Positions 9,361 to 19,097 of a stretch of 64,000 nucleotides of DNA are shown one piece after another. A program made the translations under genes and the position numbers. This DNA is from Pseudoalteromonas gelatinilytica. GTDB taxonomy: Bacteria; Pseudomonadota; Gammaproteobacteria; Enterobacterales; Alteromonadaceae. Below the pieces are notes generated by a model. It was not told the DNA's origin, made no database searches, and saw nothing but the letters and a program-made list of their open reading frames with translations. Location of the stretch: NCBI RefSeq assembly GCF_001641615.1, contig NZ_LRRU01000019.1, positions 342,064-406,063 of the forward strand, read 5' to 3'. Position 1 is the stretch's first letter, and every line of letters begins with the position of its first letter.

Positions 9361-9812
9361 TGATTTACCCTATTTATTAGGTATTACATAATGTCATCAT
9401 TTTAAAGTTGTAATACCAAACTAGATAAATTTGTATTATTACAATAGACAATTAAGAAGGTTTCTAGACGATGACGAACTACGGCACCTGAGCCATCATT
9501 TATAATACATAGTAAGGCAAGTTATGCAACAACTATTTTTAGTGTGAGTTAAGGCAAATATGTCCATAGACGGGTTATAAATATTTTCCATCATGAGATA
9601 ACGAAAATAATCTAAAGCTCTGTTTTGAGTGATAACCAGTTATTGGAGGATGGCTTTAAATAAGTGCTTATTGAATTTAAAACAGTCGATTTTATGCCCA
9701 TATTCAAGAGAATAAGCGACGAACGCATTTTTCTGAATATCTTTAGCGCCAATAAAAATATTATAGTTGGCAATGCATTAAGTTATTTGTTAAAAGTATA
9801 TTTACCATATAC
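9361..9812. other. Intergenic region with an 8-bp inverted repeat and a repeat copy
   Basis: No convincing gene. It contains the inverted repeat TTGTAATA (9408-9415) / TATTACAA (9437-9444), placed where a promoter operator for the minus-strand gene could be, and the second copy of the 23-bp repeat (9561-9583). The remainder is AT-rich and unremarkable. Confidence 0.5.
9561..9583 (+). repeat. 23-bp direct repeat, right copy
   Basis: Exact second copy of the repeat at 8392-8414, same orientation, 1169 bp away. Identity stops abruptly at both edges, so it is a defined unit and not the edge of a larger duplication. Confidence 0.85.
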
Positions 9813-9885
9813 ATGATTGTGGCATAGGCAGAAAGGTGCGCAACACACGCACTATAAAGTTCTTATATGCCATCGTGGTTATCAT
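9813..9885 (+). other. Nested inverted repeats (possible structured leader)
   Basis: Three nested complementary segments are visible: ATGAT/ATCAT (9813, 9881), TGGCATA/TATGCCA (9820-9826, 9866-9872) and GTGCG/CGCAC (9836-9840, 9848-9852). Together they would fold into one interrupted hairpin just upstream of the gene at 9916. It could be a leader structure or a recombination-site remnant; neither is proven. Confidence 0.35.
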
Positions 9886-9915
9886 AGCTATTGTACAAAT
9901 TATTTAGGAAGTAGA

Positions 9916-10410
9916 ATGAATAAACCTTTCTGGTTTCATATTATTAAGCAATGGAAAGAAATGGGGAAAGGTGAGTACGGTGTGACTATTCCTTTTCTAG
10001 TCGGAGCACTTGCTAGCCATTTTGGTAAAGAGCCAACTAAAGAGTTTGTGGATGAAACTTTCGAAAACATAAAGAGCAACCCAGTCAATGGCTATTATTG
10101 TGAAGTTCGTTGGTGTGGAAATATCGATGAACCTGTAATTTCAGTAAAAGAGATAGATGAGCTCGCTGATATTACTCTAGAAGCTGATTATAAATTTGGT
10201 GGCATAGTTTCCCTAGGGTTTACTATGGATCTTATGGGAATGTTTCACTTAAACTGCGAAACTGCTCACGATTGTTTGTTAAAACTAATAACCTACTCGC
10301 TGGAGCATGTTAGTCAGGGATGTTTTTCTAAAAACGCAGGGAAATTTACATCATTCACAGACGACGATTTAGTTTTTATAAACTTAGTTGAAGAGTTGTA
10401 CAGCACATAA
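9916..10410 (+). CDS. Orphan protein of unknown function, possible integron-type cassette gene
   Basis: A 164-residue soluble protein. I chose ATG 9916 because AGGAAG lies just upstream; the frame is open further upstream, but that stretch forms a hairpin and looks noncoding. The protein has several Cys residues (YYCEVRWCG, LNCETAHDCL) and mixed alpha/beta character, with no motif that I recognise. Its stop codon TAA is the first part of a TAACAAG sequence that begins a roughly 95-bp attC-like segment. In integron gene cassettes the stop codon commonly overlaps the attC site in this way. The function is unknown. Confidence 0.6.
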   Translation: MNKPFWFHIIKQWKEMGKGEYGVTIPFLVGALASHFGKEPTKEFVDETFENIKSNPVNGYYCEVRWCGNIDEPVISVKEIDELADITLEADYKFGGIVSLGFTMDLMGMFHLNCETAHDCLLKLITYSLEHVSQGCFSKNAGKFTSFTDDDLVFINLVEELYST

Positions 10411-10502
10411 CAAGACTTAAACCAATAGATTCAACACTGCAGACTTGCACTCATAGGTTGCTAAATTTAAAATATTTTTCGTGCAAGTTAGACAAGCGTT
10501 AG
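10408..10502 (+). repeat. attC-like site after the orphan gene
   Basis: The segment starts with TAACAAG, overlapping the stop codon, and ends with GCGTTAG. These are the kinds of outer boxes seen in Vibrio-type attC sites. Inside is a perfect 8-bp stem (ACTTGCAC at 10443-10450, GTGCAAGT at 10481-10488). The arms around the stem differ in length, which weakens the case. No integrase gene is in the window, so at best this is a lone attC or a decayed cassette. Confidence 0.35.
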
Positions 10503-10547
10503 TTTTCATCATATATCCAACGTATTTACCTTAAGGAATTATTTTAA

Positions 10548-10916
10548 ATGGAAGTAAAAAAAATACTAATCTTAACCTTATTATTAACAGGTTGCTCTAG
10601 TATGCCTACCCCTGACGAACTATCCAAAACTGTACCAGATACGGTTAACTCTTCTTACAATGAACCTACGGTAGTTGCAAAGTGCATAGCAGAAAAGTGG
10701 GAAAACTATTCTAATCTATTTGGTAATGCCATCATTACTTCTAGAAAGTTAGGTGATGGTGTTAGAGTAGCCATGCATACTCCAACAGCAGGCTTATATT
10801 TTATGGCTGATATTAATAAAACTGAGCAAGGTTCAAAAACTAAGACTTGGACAAGAGAAAGTTTAAGATCATATGTTCAGGATGAGTTTGATGCAGTAGT
10901 CAATTGTCAGTCTTAA
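10548..10916 (+). CDS. Small lipoprotein of unknown function
   Basis: A 122-residue protein with a type II signal peptide: charged start (MEVKK), hydrophobic core and lipobox LLTGC with Cys at about residue 16. This predicts a lipid-anchored envelope protein. The mature part has two further Cys residues (AKCIAEKW and VVNCQS at the C-terminus) that could form a disulfide. No family is recognised. A ribosome site (AAGGA) precedes the ATG. It follows the attC-like site and may be a second cassette-type gene, although no clear attC follows it. Confidence 0.6.
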   Translation: MEVKKILILTLLLTGCSSMPTPDELSKTVPDTVNSSYNEPTVVAKCIAEKWENYSNLFGNAIITSRKLGDGVRVAMHTPTAGLYFMADINKTEQGSKTKTWTRESLRSYVQDEFDAVVNCQS

Positions 10917-11371
10917 TCCGGTGAAAGCTGAAAATTACTAAATGACACAAACGCTTGGCTTGAGCCCCTTCGTCGCTAATTGCATGCGCCCATTATTAAG
11001 TCGTTAACCTATCAAAGTTTTATGCAGTTAACCTTATACAACTTTAAGACTCAAAGTGTTTCTGTCTCGAAATGATCTAGAACAACCATCTGTTTCAGCT
11101 ATTAAGTAGACCTTAATAGTGAGCGCATATTTTTAATAGTTTTGAGGCAGAAACCACGTATATTTAGGTTATACCTTTTTCTGGAAGGGGCATTCTATTG
11201 GCCACTTCTTTGCAAAACAATTTCAAGCCACTCTGCTCTGTTGGTTAATCAGAAACTTTTTGACATAGATTAAATGTATGCCGCCCGTTTCTTGACCAAT
11301 CATAATGTTCTAGTTACATTGGTTAAAACTACTATTGCTACTCAAGTAAGAACAAAGGGTTACAATCTCTC
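10917..11371. other. Intergenic region before the large helicase gene
   Basis: No gene is supported here. Short inverted repeats are present (for example GGCT/AGCC near 10962 and a TTAA-GTCG-TTAA palindrome near 11000). A stretch at 11245-11258 (TTAATCAGAAACTT) matches one of the repeats in the right end of the Tn7-like element at 31587-31600. The promoter of the large gene must lie here but I cannot fix it. Confidence 0.4.
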
Positions 11372-14300
11372 ATGGAAGAAGTTAATAAGCAAAACCAAGG
11401 CAATATTGAATTTGAAGTTGATGTGATTTCTACTTTTTCACTAGCTGCACAGCAAAATTCATATTTAGTTTTGCGTAATATCCAAATCATTGTACCGGAA
11501 TGTTACGACAAACCAGTCCTACGTAATTTAAAGTTAAGATTGAATGCTATTGAAGGCTGGTTAGACTCCTCTGAGTGGCTTATTGATGAAGTGATTTCTG
11601 GACAGTCAGTTAAATTACCAGTCAAAGAACTTAAATTTCCTTTTGAAACACTTTTTGGCCTGACCGAAGAAGTTCTTCTAGGGCTTAAATTTGAGCTATT
11701 GGATGATGAAAACCTTCTCCTGTGTAGTAGTGAGCATAAAGTGAGTATTCTCCCCGCCAATTTTTGGGGTGGAGAGAGTCGTCAGCCAGATTTACTAGCG
11801 GCTTTTGTAAAGCCAAATGGTTTATACGTAGAGTCTTTAGTTAGAAAAGTCGCTTTACTTTTAGAAAGTAGTGGCCATGGACGCTCAGTAGATGGGTATC
11901 AGTCGAACACTAGAGAAAAGCCATATTTGATGCTTGCTGCGCTTTGGAATGTTATTTTCCAAGAAAAGTTAGCATATGTCAGCCCTCCTCAAGGCTTCGC
12001 AAAAACTGGCCAACGAATTCGTCTAGCAGCGGATATCAGCCAATCTAAAATGGCCGCTTGTTTAGATTCTTCTGTCTTATTTGCAAGTTGTATAGAAGCT
12101 ATGGGTCTAAATCCTGTGGTGGCTATCACTAGTGGGCATGCTTTTGCTGGTGCTTGGTTAATTGATGAGAAGTTGCCAATTCTTTGTAATGATGATCCAC
12201 AGGATATAAGAAAGCGCGTGGATAACCGAGATTTAGTCTTGTTTGAAACAACGCTCGTAACAAATGCTTCCCCTGTTACATTTGAACAAGCAAAAGATCA
12301 TGCCAGAAATTTACTTGACGAGGATAAAGAAGAAGAGTTTGTAATGGTTTTAGATATTGGCCAAGCACGAGCTCAGTCAATTAAACCGTTATCAACTATA
12401 GAAGAGGCTAAAGCTGAAACTGAATCAGTAGATGAAACTGTTGAACTTACTTTACCTGAAGTTCCTCCTTTACCTCCCGTTCGTGCTGAAGAGCGTGTTG
12501 TCGAAGAAAGCCCTGAAACACGCATTGACTCATGGTGCCGAAAGCTTCTTGATTTAACTAAGAGAAATAAACTTTTAAATTTCAATGATAAGTCGGTATG
12601 TATAAAGTTATATTGTCCTGATATAGCTAATATGGAAGATATGTTGGCGGATGGGACAAAGTTTAAATTCTTATCAACTCAAGAAAGTCCATATTTTGAT
12701 TCAGAACGAGACAGTGAGTTATTTCGTTTCCAAACCGGCTCGGAAATACATAAAGAGTACGCTCTTAATCAGTTAAATAATAAAATTTTATTAGCTAATC
12801 AGCCTCCTAAAAAGGTAGAAAAAAATGCTATCGAGCTGTTTCGGAAAGCAAAAAATGATTTAGAAGAAAGTGGTTCAAATACACTTTTCTTAGCACTGGG
12901 TTTCCTTAAGTGGAAAGAGAACCCTGAGGATACCCGAAGCTTTAAAGCTCCATTAATTCTTATTCCAGTTAACCTCACTCGAAAAAGTGCTCGAGCCCCC
13001 ATTTATGTTGAGCAATTACAAGGTGAGGAAGCAATCTTTAATCTTACTTTGATCGAGTTTTTGCTATCTGAACACGATATTAACTTAAATGTATTTAAAG
13101 ATGAGCTGCCTGAAGATGAAAGTGGGATTGATGTCCCATTTATTTGGAGTCAGGTAAGGCAGGCTGTCAGTGAGCAAAAGGGATTTGAGGTAGTTGAGGA
13201 ATTAGTTTTATCTTCATTTTCATTTGCAAAATATTTGATGTGGAAAGATCTAAGAGACAGATTGGATGACTTAAAAGAAAATCGATTTGTTCAGCACTTA
13301 GTTGAAAGTCCAAAAGATGCTTATATTCAATCAGCTGAGTTTGTTGAACAACATCAAGTTGATGAGGCTATAGACCCTGCTGAAGTGTTTACGCCACTTA
13401 ATTGTGATAGTTCGCAATTAGTTGCTGTTGATGCTTCAGCAAAAGAGCAAGATTTTGTACTTGAAGGACCTCCGGGGACAGGTAAATCTGAAACAATAGC
13501 TAACATTATCGCTCATAATATTGGTAAGGGGCGGAAAGTTTTATTTGTAGCTGAAAAAATGGCTGCATTGAATGTAGTATACAAGCGATTGCAAAAAGTA
13601 GGTTTAGACCATCTATGTTTAGAACTTCACAGTAATAAAGCGAACAAAAAGGTCGTTTTAGAGCAATTAGCTCAGGCTTGGCAATCAAGAGAGGGATTAA
13701 ATCCTAGTGCGTGGTCTATGCATGTTTCTGAGCTTAAGGATAAAAAAGATAAGTTAAATGATTATGTGAGAGAGCTACATAAAAAGTCACAGTCAGGTGT
13801 ATCCGTTCGAGACGCAATATCAAGGCTTGCTCTACATAAGGGAAAAGTCAATCTTAACTTAAATTGGCCATTAGATTTAAGTGCAGATAAAACCTTAAAA
13901 AGTGACTTGAATACACTAAATGAAATCGTTTTGCAGCTTAAAATTGCCTTTGAAGATATTCAAGAACTCGACTTTACTAGCTTCTCTTATATAAATGCTA
14001 CTGCATGGTCAAATGTTTGGCAAAGCCAGCTAATAAATAAAGTTGAAGCTTGGTTTATTGAATTTGAAAGTATTACAGATAAATTCCAATCGGCTCTTTC
14101 TACCCTAGGCATCGATGTACCTGAGCTGAGCAACAAGAATTTCTTGGCCTTGAATTCATTTTATGAATTAAAAGAACTTGTGAAGTACCGTGATATAACT
14201 TTTGTCTTAAAATCAGGCTTTAACGAACGATTTGAGCTTATAGAAAACTTAGCTCTCAAAAAAGAAAAGTTAGATGAGCTTATTAGCAAGATAGGTAGCA

Positions 14301-17242
14301 ATATTGAAGTTAGTCAGCTATTGAAAGCTCCAATAAGCAGGTGGTATTCAGAATATGAAGCTGCAAATAGTAGTTGGCTTAAATCTCTATTTGCTAAGTG
14401 GAAAGTTAATAAACAAGCAAATGAGTTTGGGTTTAAGAAGTTTAATGATCTTTCTATTTTAGCTGAGCTATTAGAAGCAAAGCAGCTTGCCAATGATATT
14501 TCTGAAACTAATGGTGAACTTGAAGCGTTAGGTATTTGGAAAGGTTGGCTAACAACTTCGAAAGACTTAATAGCTACCGTGGAGTTCGGAAGAAAAGTAA
14601 AAGCTAAGTTAAATAGCGTTCTTTCGTTATGTAATGACCCAACAGAAGCTTTAATAGTAATTAAAAAGCAATTTGTTGACGGCAGAGATTTTATTGAAAA
14701 CTCTCGACTTGAGGCTAAATTAGATGATTTCGCCTTTAGTTATAAAGAATTTGAACAGGCGCACAATAACTTACTCGATTTCAATGTTACAGATACTTCA
14801 GGTTCAAATTTAACTGAATTAAGTCAAGCCTTAAGTGTAATAAAAAACAATCAAGCGAAACTTAAAAGCTGGTGTGAATGGGTTAGCGCCAAAGATCAAG
14901 CTAATAGCGTAGGTTTAGACTCTGTTGAGCAGGCATTAAGCCAAGGTGTTATTTCATCTTCAGAATTACTAGAGCAATTTGAATTAGCTTATTTTTCTTG
15001 GCTTGCACCTCTTTTGATTGATGACAGTGAAATTTTAAGAGAATTTAAGGCTTCAACACATGAAGCTACTATTGAAGCATTCCGTAAATTAGATGAAAAA
15101 GTAGCTGAAGTAACAAGTGATTACATTATTGCTCTGGCTTCAAGTCGAGTGCCAACTAGTGAAATCAAAGATGCTAAAAACGACCGTCACTTCGGAGTTT
15201 TGTCGAAAGAGATCCAGAAAAAAACTCGTCATATCCCAATTAGAGCTTTGATTAAAGAGCTTGGTGAGTCATTGCTGGAGCTTACTCCATGTATGATGAT
15301 GTCACCGTTATCTGTTGCTCAATTTCTGCCATCAGACTTTAGAGGATTTGACCTAGTTGTATTTGATGAAGCATCTCAAATGACAACATGGGATTCTGTC
15401 GGCTCAATTGCAAGAGGGCGCAATGTAATTATTGTTGGTGATCCTAAACAAATGCCTCCAACCAACTTCTTCGCGGCCGGTACTTCCGATGCCCCAGATG
15501 AAGAAGATCTTGAATCTATTTTAGATCAAGCTTTAGCTGCTCGATTACCGTTAAAAAGGTTGATGGGTCACTACCGAAGCAAACATGAGACTCTAATTGC
15601 ATTCTCAAACAGCAAGTACTACGAAAACTCATTAGTAACTTACCCATCATCAGAGACAAAAGAGTCAGCTGTTTCTTTACATCGGGTTAATGGCCTTTAT
15701 GCAAAGGGCAAGGGTCGGAACAATATCAAAGAAGCACAGGCTGTTGTAAACGAAATCACTAAGCGATTGCTCAACAAGCAGCAACAGAAATTGTCAATTG
15801 GTGTCGTTACTTTAAACACAGAGCAGCAACGCACTATTGAAGACTTACTCGATGATGCTAGAAGGAATAACCCAAAAATTGAAAAGTATTTTCATGAAGC
15901 AGAAACTAGAGAGCCTGTTTTTGTTAAAAACTTAGAGTCAGTTCAAGGTGATGAGCGAGATATCATAATGCTTAGTTTAGGTTATGGTCCTACTGAGCCA
16001 GAAGCGAAAACGATGAGTATGAACTTCGGTCCATTAAACAAACAAGGTGGTGAGCGCAGACTTAATGTTGCCATTACGAGAGCAACGACTGAAGTCGTAA
16101 TTTTCAGTAGTTTTGATTCTTCAATGATTGATTTGAGCCGTACCTCTTCAACTGCTATCGAACATTTAAAACATTATTTAGAGTTTGCTGAAAGAGGGCC
16201 TATTTCACTTGCGGAAAGTACGTCGGCTCGTTACGGAGTGGATCAGTTTGATAGTGATTTTGAACAAGCCGTTGCAAACGAATTACGCAACATGGGTTGG
16301 AAGGTCCAAACACAGGTTGGTGTCAGTAAGTTCAGAGTTGATTTAGGGATTCTTCATCCAGATAAACCCGGATGCTACATTGCTGGTGTCGAATGCGACG
16401 GTGCTACATATCACGGCTCACCAGCAGCTAGAGATAGAGATCGCGTAAGACAAATAATCCTTGAAAGTTTAGGTTGGAATATCGTTAGGCTCTGGTCTAC
16501 GGATTATTTTGTAGATTCAGAAACCGCACTTAAAAAGTTAGATTTAAAGTTAAATGAAATACTTGCTACTGAGAGAGAAAAGGATAGTTTGTTAGAAGCA
16601 GAAGCAGAAGCAGAAGCAGAAGCAGAAGCAGAAGCAGAAGCAGAAGCAGAAGCAGAAGCAGAAGCAGAAGCAGAAGCAGAAGCAGAAGTTCTAAAAACGG
16701 CTGCTAATACCAATTGCAAAACATCTTCAGCTCAACATGAAACATCTCTTGTAGCAAATACTCAACAGCTTACCAGTAATGTGCTTGATGCAAGCAACTA
16801 CTTTAAAGAAGAGTATAAGCCACGGTTAACCGAAATTGCTCAAGAAACATTGAAAGAAAGGCCCGGTATCACATTACATACTTTGGCATTGGAGATTGCT
16901 AACTTACACGGCTTAACACGTACGAGTAAAAAGCAAGTTGATTACATTTATGAGCTTTTAAAGCCATGGGCAGGAATTAAAGAGAATTCGGGTTTCTCGC
17001 CAACAGTTTGGTTATCGCCAGAAGATACTTGCGAGTTAATACATTGGCGTGGTGTGAACGCGTTTGGATACGAGAGAAACTGGAAAGAGCTTGCTTTTGA
17101 GGAAGCTCTAGGATTAGCAACTTTTGCTAAAAATAATAATAGCTCAAACCCTGTAGAAGAGATGTGCTCTGAACTGGGCTTAAAAAGAAAGCATGAAACT
17201 ACTATTAAGCAATTTGAGCAGTGGCTTTCGCTTGTCGAATAA
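11372..17242 (+). CDS. DUF4011 / SF1 helicase / MTES_1575-type nuclease / DUF3320 protein, Hhe-like defence candidate
   Basis: A 1956-residue multidomain protein. In order: a transglutaminase-like N-terminal domain (C230 in ACLDSS, H256 in SGHAFAG); a DUF4011 motif from W388 (LLDLTKRNKLLNF); an SF1 helicase with Walker A GPPGTGKS at 699-706, DEAS at 1332-1335, QGDERD near 1524 and RRLNVAITRA near 1561; a PD-(D/E)xK nuclease of the MTES_1575/Vsr-like type (FRVDLG, then ECDGATYH with E1674); a 15-fold Glu-Ala repeat at 1742-1771; and a DUF3320-like C-terminus. I recall this architecture as the single-gene Hhe antiphage system, so DNA sensing and cutting is plausible. It stands alone among mobile-element debris, which fits defence. 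The biological role is inferred. Confidence 0.85.
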   Translation: MEEVNKQNQGNIEFEVDVISTFSLAAQQNSYLVLRNIQIIVPECYDKPVLRNLKLRLNAIEGWLDSSEWLIDEVISGQSVKLPVKELKFPFETLFGLTEEVLLGLKFELLDDENLLLCSSEHKVSILPANFWGGESRQPDLLAAFVKPNGLYVESLVRKVALLLESSGHGRSVDGYQSNTREKPYLMLAALWNVIFQEKLAYVSPPQGFAKTGQRIRLAADISQSKMAACLDSSVLFASCIEAMGLNPVVAITSGHAFAGAWLIDEKLPILCNDDPQDIRKRVDNRDLVLFETTLVTNASPVTFEQAKDHARNLLDEDKEEEFVMVLDIGQARAQSIKPLSTIEEAKAETESVDETVELTLPEVPPLPPVRAEERVVEESPETRIDSWCRKLLDLTKRNKLLNFNDKSVCIKLYCPDIANMEDMLADGTKFKFLSTQESPYFDSERDSELFRFQTGSEIHKEYALNQLNNKILLANQPPKKVEKNAIELFRKAKNDLEESGSNTLFLALGFLKWKENPEDTRSFKAPLILIPVNLTRKSARAPIYVEQLQGEEAIFNLTLIEFLLSEHDINLNVFKDELPEDESGIDVPFIWSQVRQAVSEQKGFEVVEELVLSSFSFAKYLMWKDLRDRLDDLKENRFVQHLVESPKDAYIQSAEFVEQHQVDEAIDPAEVFTPLNCDSSQLVAVDASAKEQDFVLEGPPGTGKSETIANIIAHNIGKGRKVLFVAEKMAALNVVYKRLQKVGLDHLCLELHSNKANKKVVLEQLAQAWQSREGLNPSAWSMHVSELKDKKDKLNDYVRELHKKSQSGVSVRDAISRLALHKGKVNLNLNWPLDLSADKTLKSDLNTLNEIVLQLKIAFEDIQELDFTSFSYINATAWSNVWQSQLINKVEAWFIEFESITDKFQSALSTLGIDVPELSNKNFLALNSFYELKELVKYRDITFVLKSGFNERFELIENLALKKEKLDELISKIGSNIEVSQLLKAPISRWYSEYEAANSSWLKSLFAKWKVNKQANEFGFKKFNDLSILAELLEAKQLANDISETNGELEALGIWKGWLTTSKDLIATVEFGRKVKAKLNSVLSLCNDPTEALIVIKKQFVDGRDFIENSRLEAKLDDFAFSYKEFEQAHNNLLDFNVTDTSGSNLTELSQALSVIKNNQAKLKSWCEWVSAKDQANSVGLDSVEQALSQGVISSSELLEQFELAYFSWLAPLLIDDSEILREFKASTHEATIEAFRKLDEKVAEVTSDYIIALASSRVPTSEIKDAKNDRHFGVLSKEIQKKTRHIPIRALIKELGESLLELTPCMMMSPLSVAQFLPSDFRGFDLVVFDEASQMTTWDSVGSIARGRNVIIVGDPKQMPPTNFFAAGTSDAPDEEDLESILDQALAARLPLKRLMGHYRSKHETLIAFSNSKYYENSLVTYPSSETKESAVSLHRVNGLYAKGKGRNNIKEAQAVVNEITKRLLNKQQQKLSIGVVTLNTEQQRTIEDLLDDARRNNPKIEKYFHEAETREPVFVKNLESVQGDERDIIMLSLGYGPTEPEAKTMSMNFGPLNKQGGERRLNVAITRATTEVVIFSSFDSSMIDLSRTSSTAIEHLKHYLEFAERGPISLAESTSARYGVDQFDSDFEQAVANELRNMGWKVQTQVGVSKFRVDLGILHPDKPGCYIAGVECDGATYHGSPAARDRDRVRQIILESLGWNIVRLWSTDYFVDSETALKKLDLKLNEILATEREKDSLLEAEAEAEAEAEAEAEAEAEAEAEAEAEAEAEVLKTAANTNCKTSSAQHETSLVANTQQLTSNVLDASNYFKEEYKPRLTEIAQETLKERPGITLHTLALEIANLHGLTRTSKKQVDYIYELLKPWAGIKENSGFSPTVWLSPEDTCELIHWRGVNAFGYERNWKELAFEEALGLATFAKNNNSSNPVEEMCSELGLKRKHETTIKQFEQWLSLVE
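16595..16684 (+). repeat. Perfect hexanucleotide tandem repeat, 15 x GAAGCA
   Basis: Fifteen uninterrupted copies of GAAGCA lie inside the helicase-nuclease gene and encode (Glu-Ala)15. The unit is a multiple of three, so slippage would change linker length between nuclease and DUF3320 without breaking the frame. Confidence 0.98.
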
Positions 17243-17436
17243 GTTTTACTGTTTTTCAGTGGTATTGTGGTTAGTTAACTTGACCACCCAGTAAGATAAA
17301 TGAAAAGTTTGTTAAGGATCAAGCAAGTGGAATATGGGCTTAAATAAAGCTTATTTTACAATACCGCTTATATAAAAAAGAATACGGATGTTACTCATGA
17401 ATCGCCCCGAGTTCATCGGAGACTAGTTTGTTTAAG

Positions 17437-18656
<1,220 letters not shown>

Positions 18657-18703
18657 AGTTCCAGTTTCTCAAGTTATTGAGTCTCTGGCAAACTCGGGGC
18701 GAT

Positions 18704-18880
18704 TCACCTTTGAGAAACAATGTTTGCTAACTTGTAATCTTCGATTAATTGAGTAAGCATAACAAGCTCTTCTCCTTTAGGAGTGTTAGGTTCAGCAACG
18801 TCCCAAAGCTCATCTACACGCTTGAGTGCTTTTTTTAAGTTTTGTTTTGAGTTGATTGATTTTATCGATGTGATAGCCAT
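18704..18880 (-). pseudogene. higA: HigA-like antitoxin N-terminal fragment, cut by the IS element
   Basis: From ATG 18880 the minus strand encodes 58 residues with the N-terminal pattern of HigA-type antitoxins (ALKRVDELWDVAEPNTPKG, then EELVMLTQLIEDY). After LIEDYK the sequence leaves the family, and the stop codon TGA is formed by the first three bases of the IS3 end. The DNA-binding helix-turn-helix that should follow is missing. The other flank of the IS does not carry it either, so DNA was lost beyond a simple insertion. I could not identify a HigB toxin gene upstream. The family call rests on motif memory. Confidence 0.6.
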
Positions 18881-19097
18881 GTTAAGTTTGTGATTTGGTT
18901 GGCGTCGGGTACTTCTTTGTTTTCTCTGCATTGAATTGAAATCAAGTTACCACTCTAAGTGTTTTGTTCTAATTCAAATTGGAGCTTTCATGGAATTGTG
19001 TATATTATTTACGTGTTAACCGATTACGTTATTTTAACCTTATATGTGTAAGTTACATTTCTTTGAAGATTTCTATAGTTAGTTATAAGGGTTGTTT

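Noticed and set aside
9817..9915. Upstream extension of the orphan gene to 9817
   Set aside because: The extra codons coincide with a nested hairpin, have odd composition, and the ATG at 9916 has a proper ribosome site.
10443..10488. Rho-independent terminator from the ACTTGCAC/GTGCAAGT stem
   Set aside because: The 30-nt loop is large and no T-run follows the stem; an attC-like structure fits better.
10917..11010. Second attC site after the small lipoprotein gene
   Set aside because: A CGTTA sequence occurs near 11001 but there is no matching TAACAA box at the gene end and no good stem.
16504..16719. Minus-strand frame with a long Ser-Ala repeat
   Set aside because: It is the antisense reading of the GAAGCA repeat inside the helicase-nuclease gene, with no start context of its own.
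18881..19097. HigB toxin gene upstream of the HigA-like fragment
   Set aside because: The short frame EVPDANQITNL is not enough to identify a toxin family and no complete gene is present.
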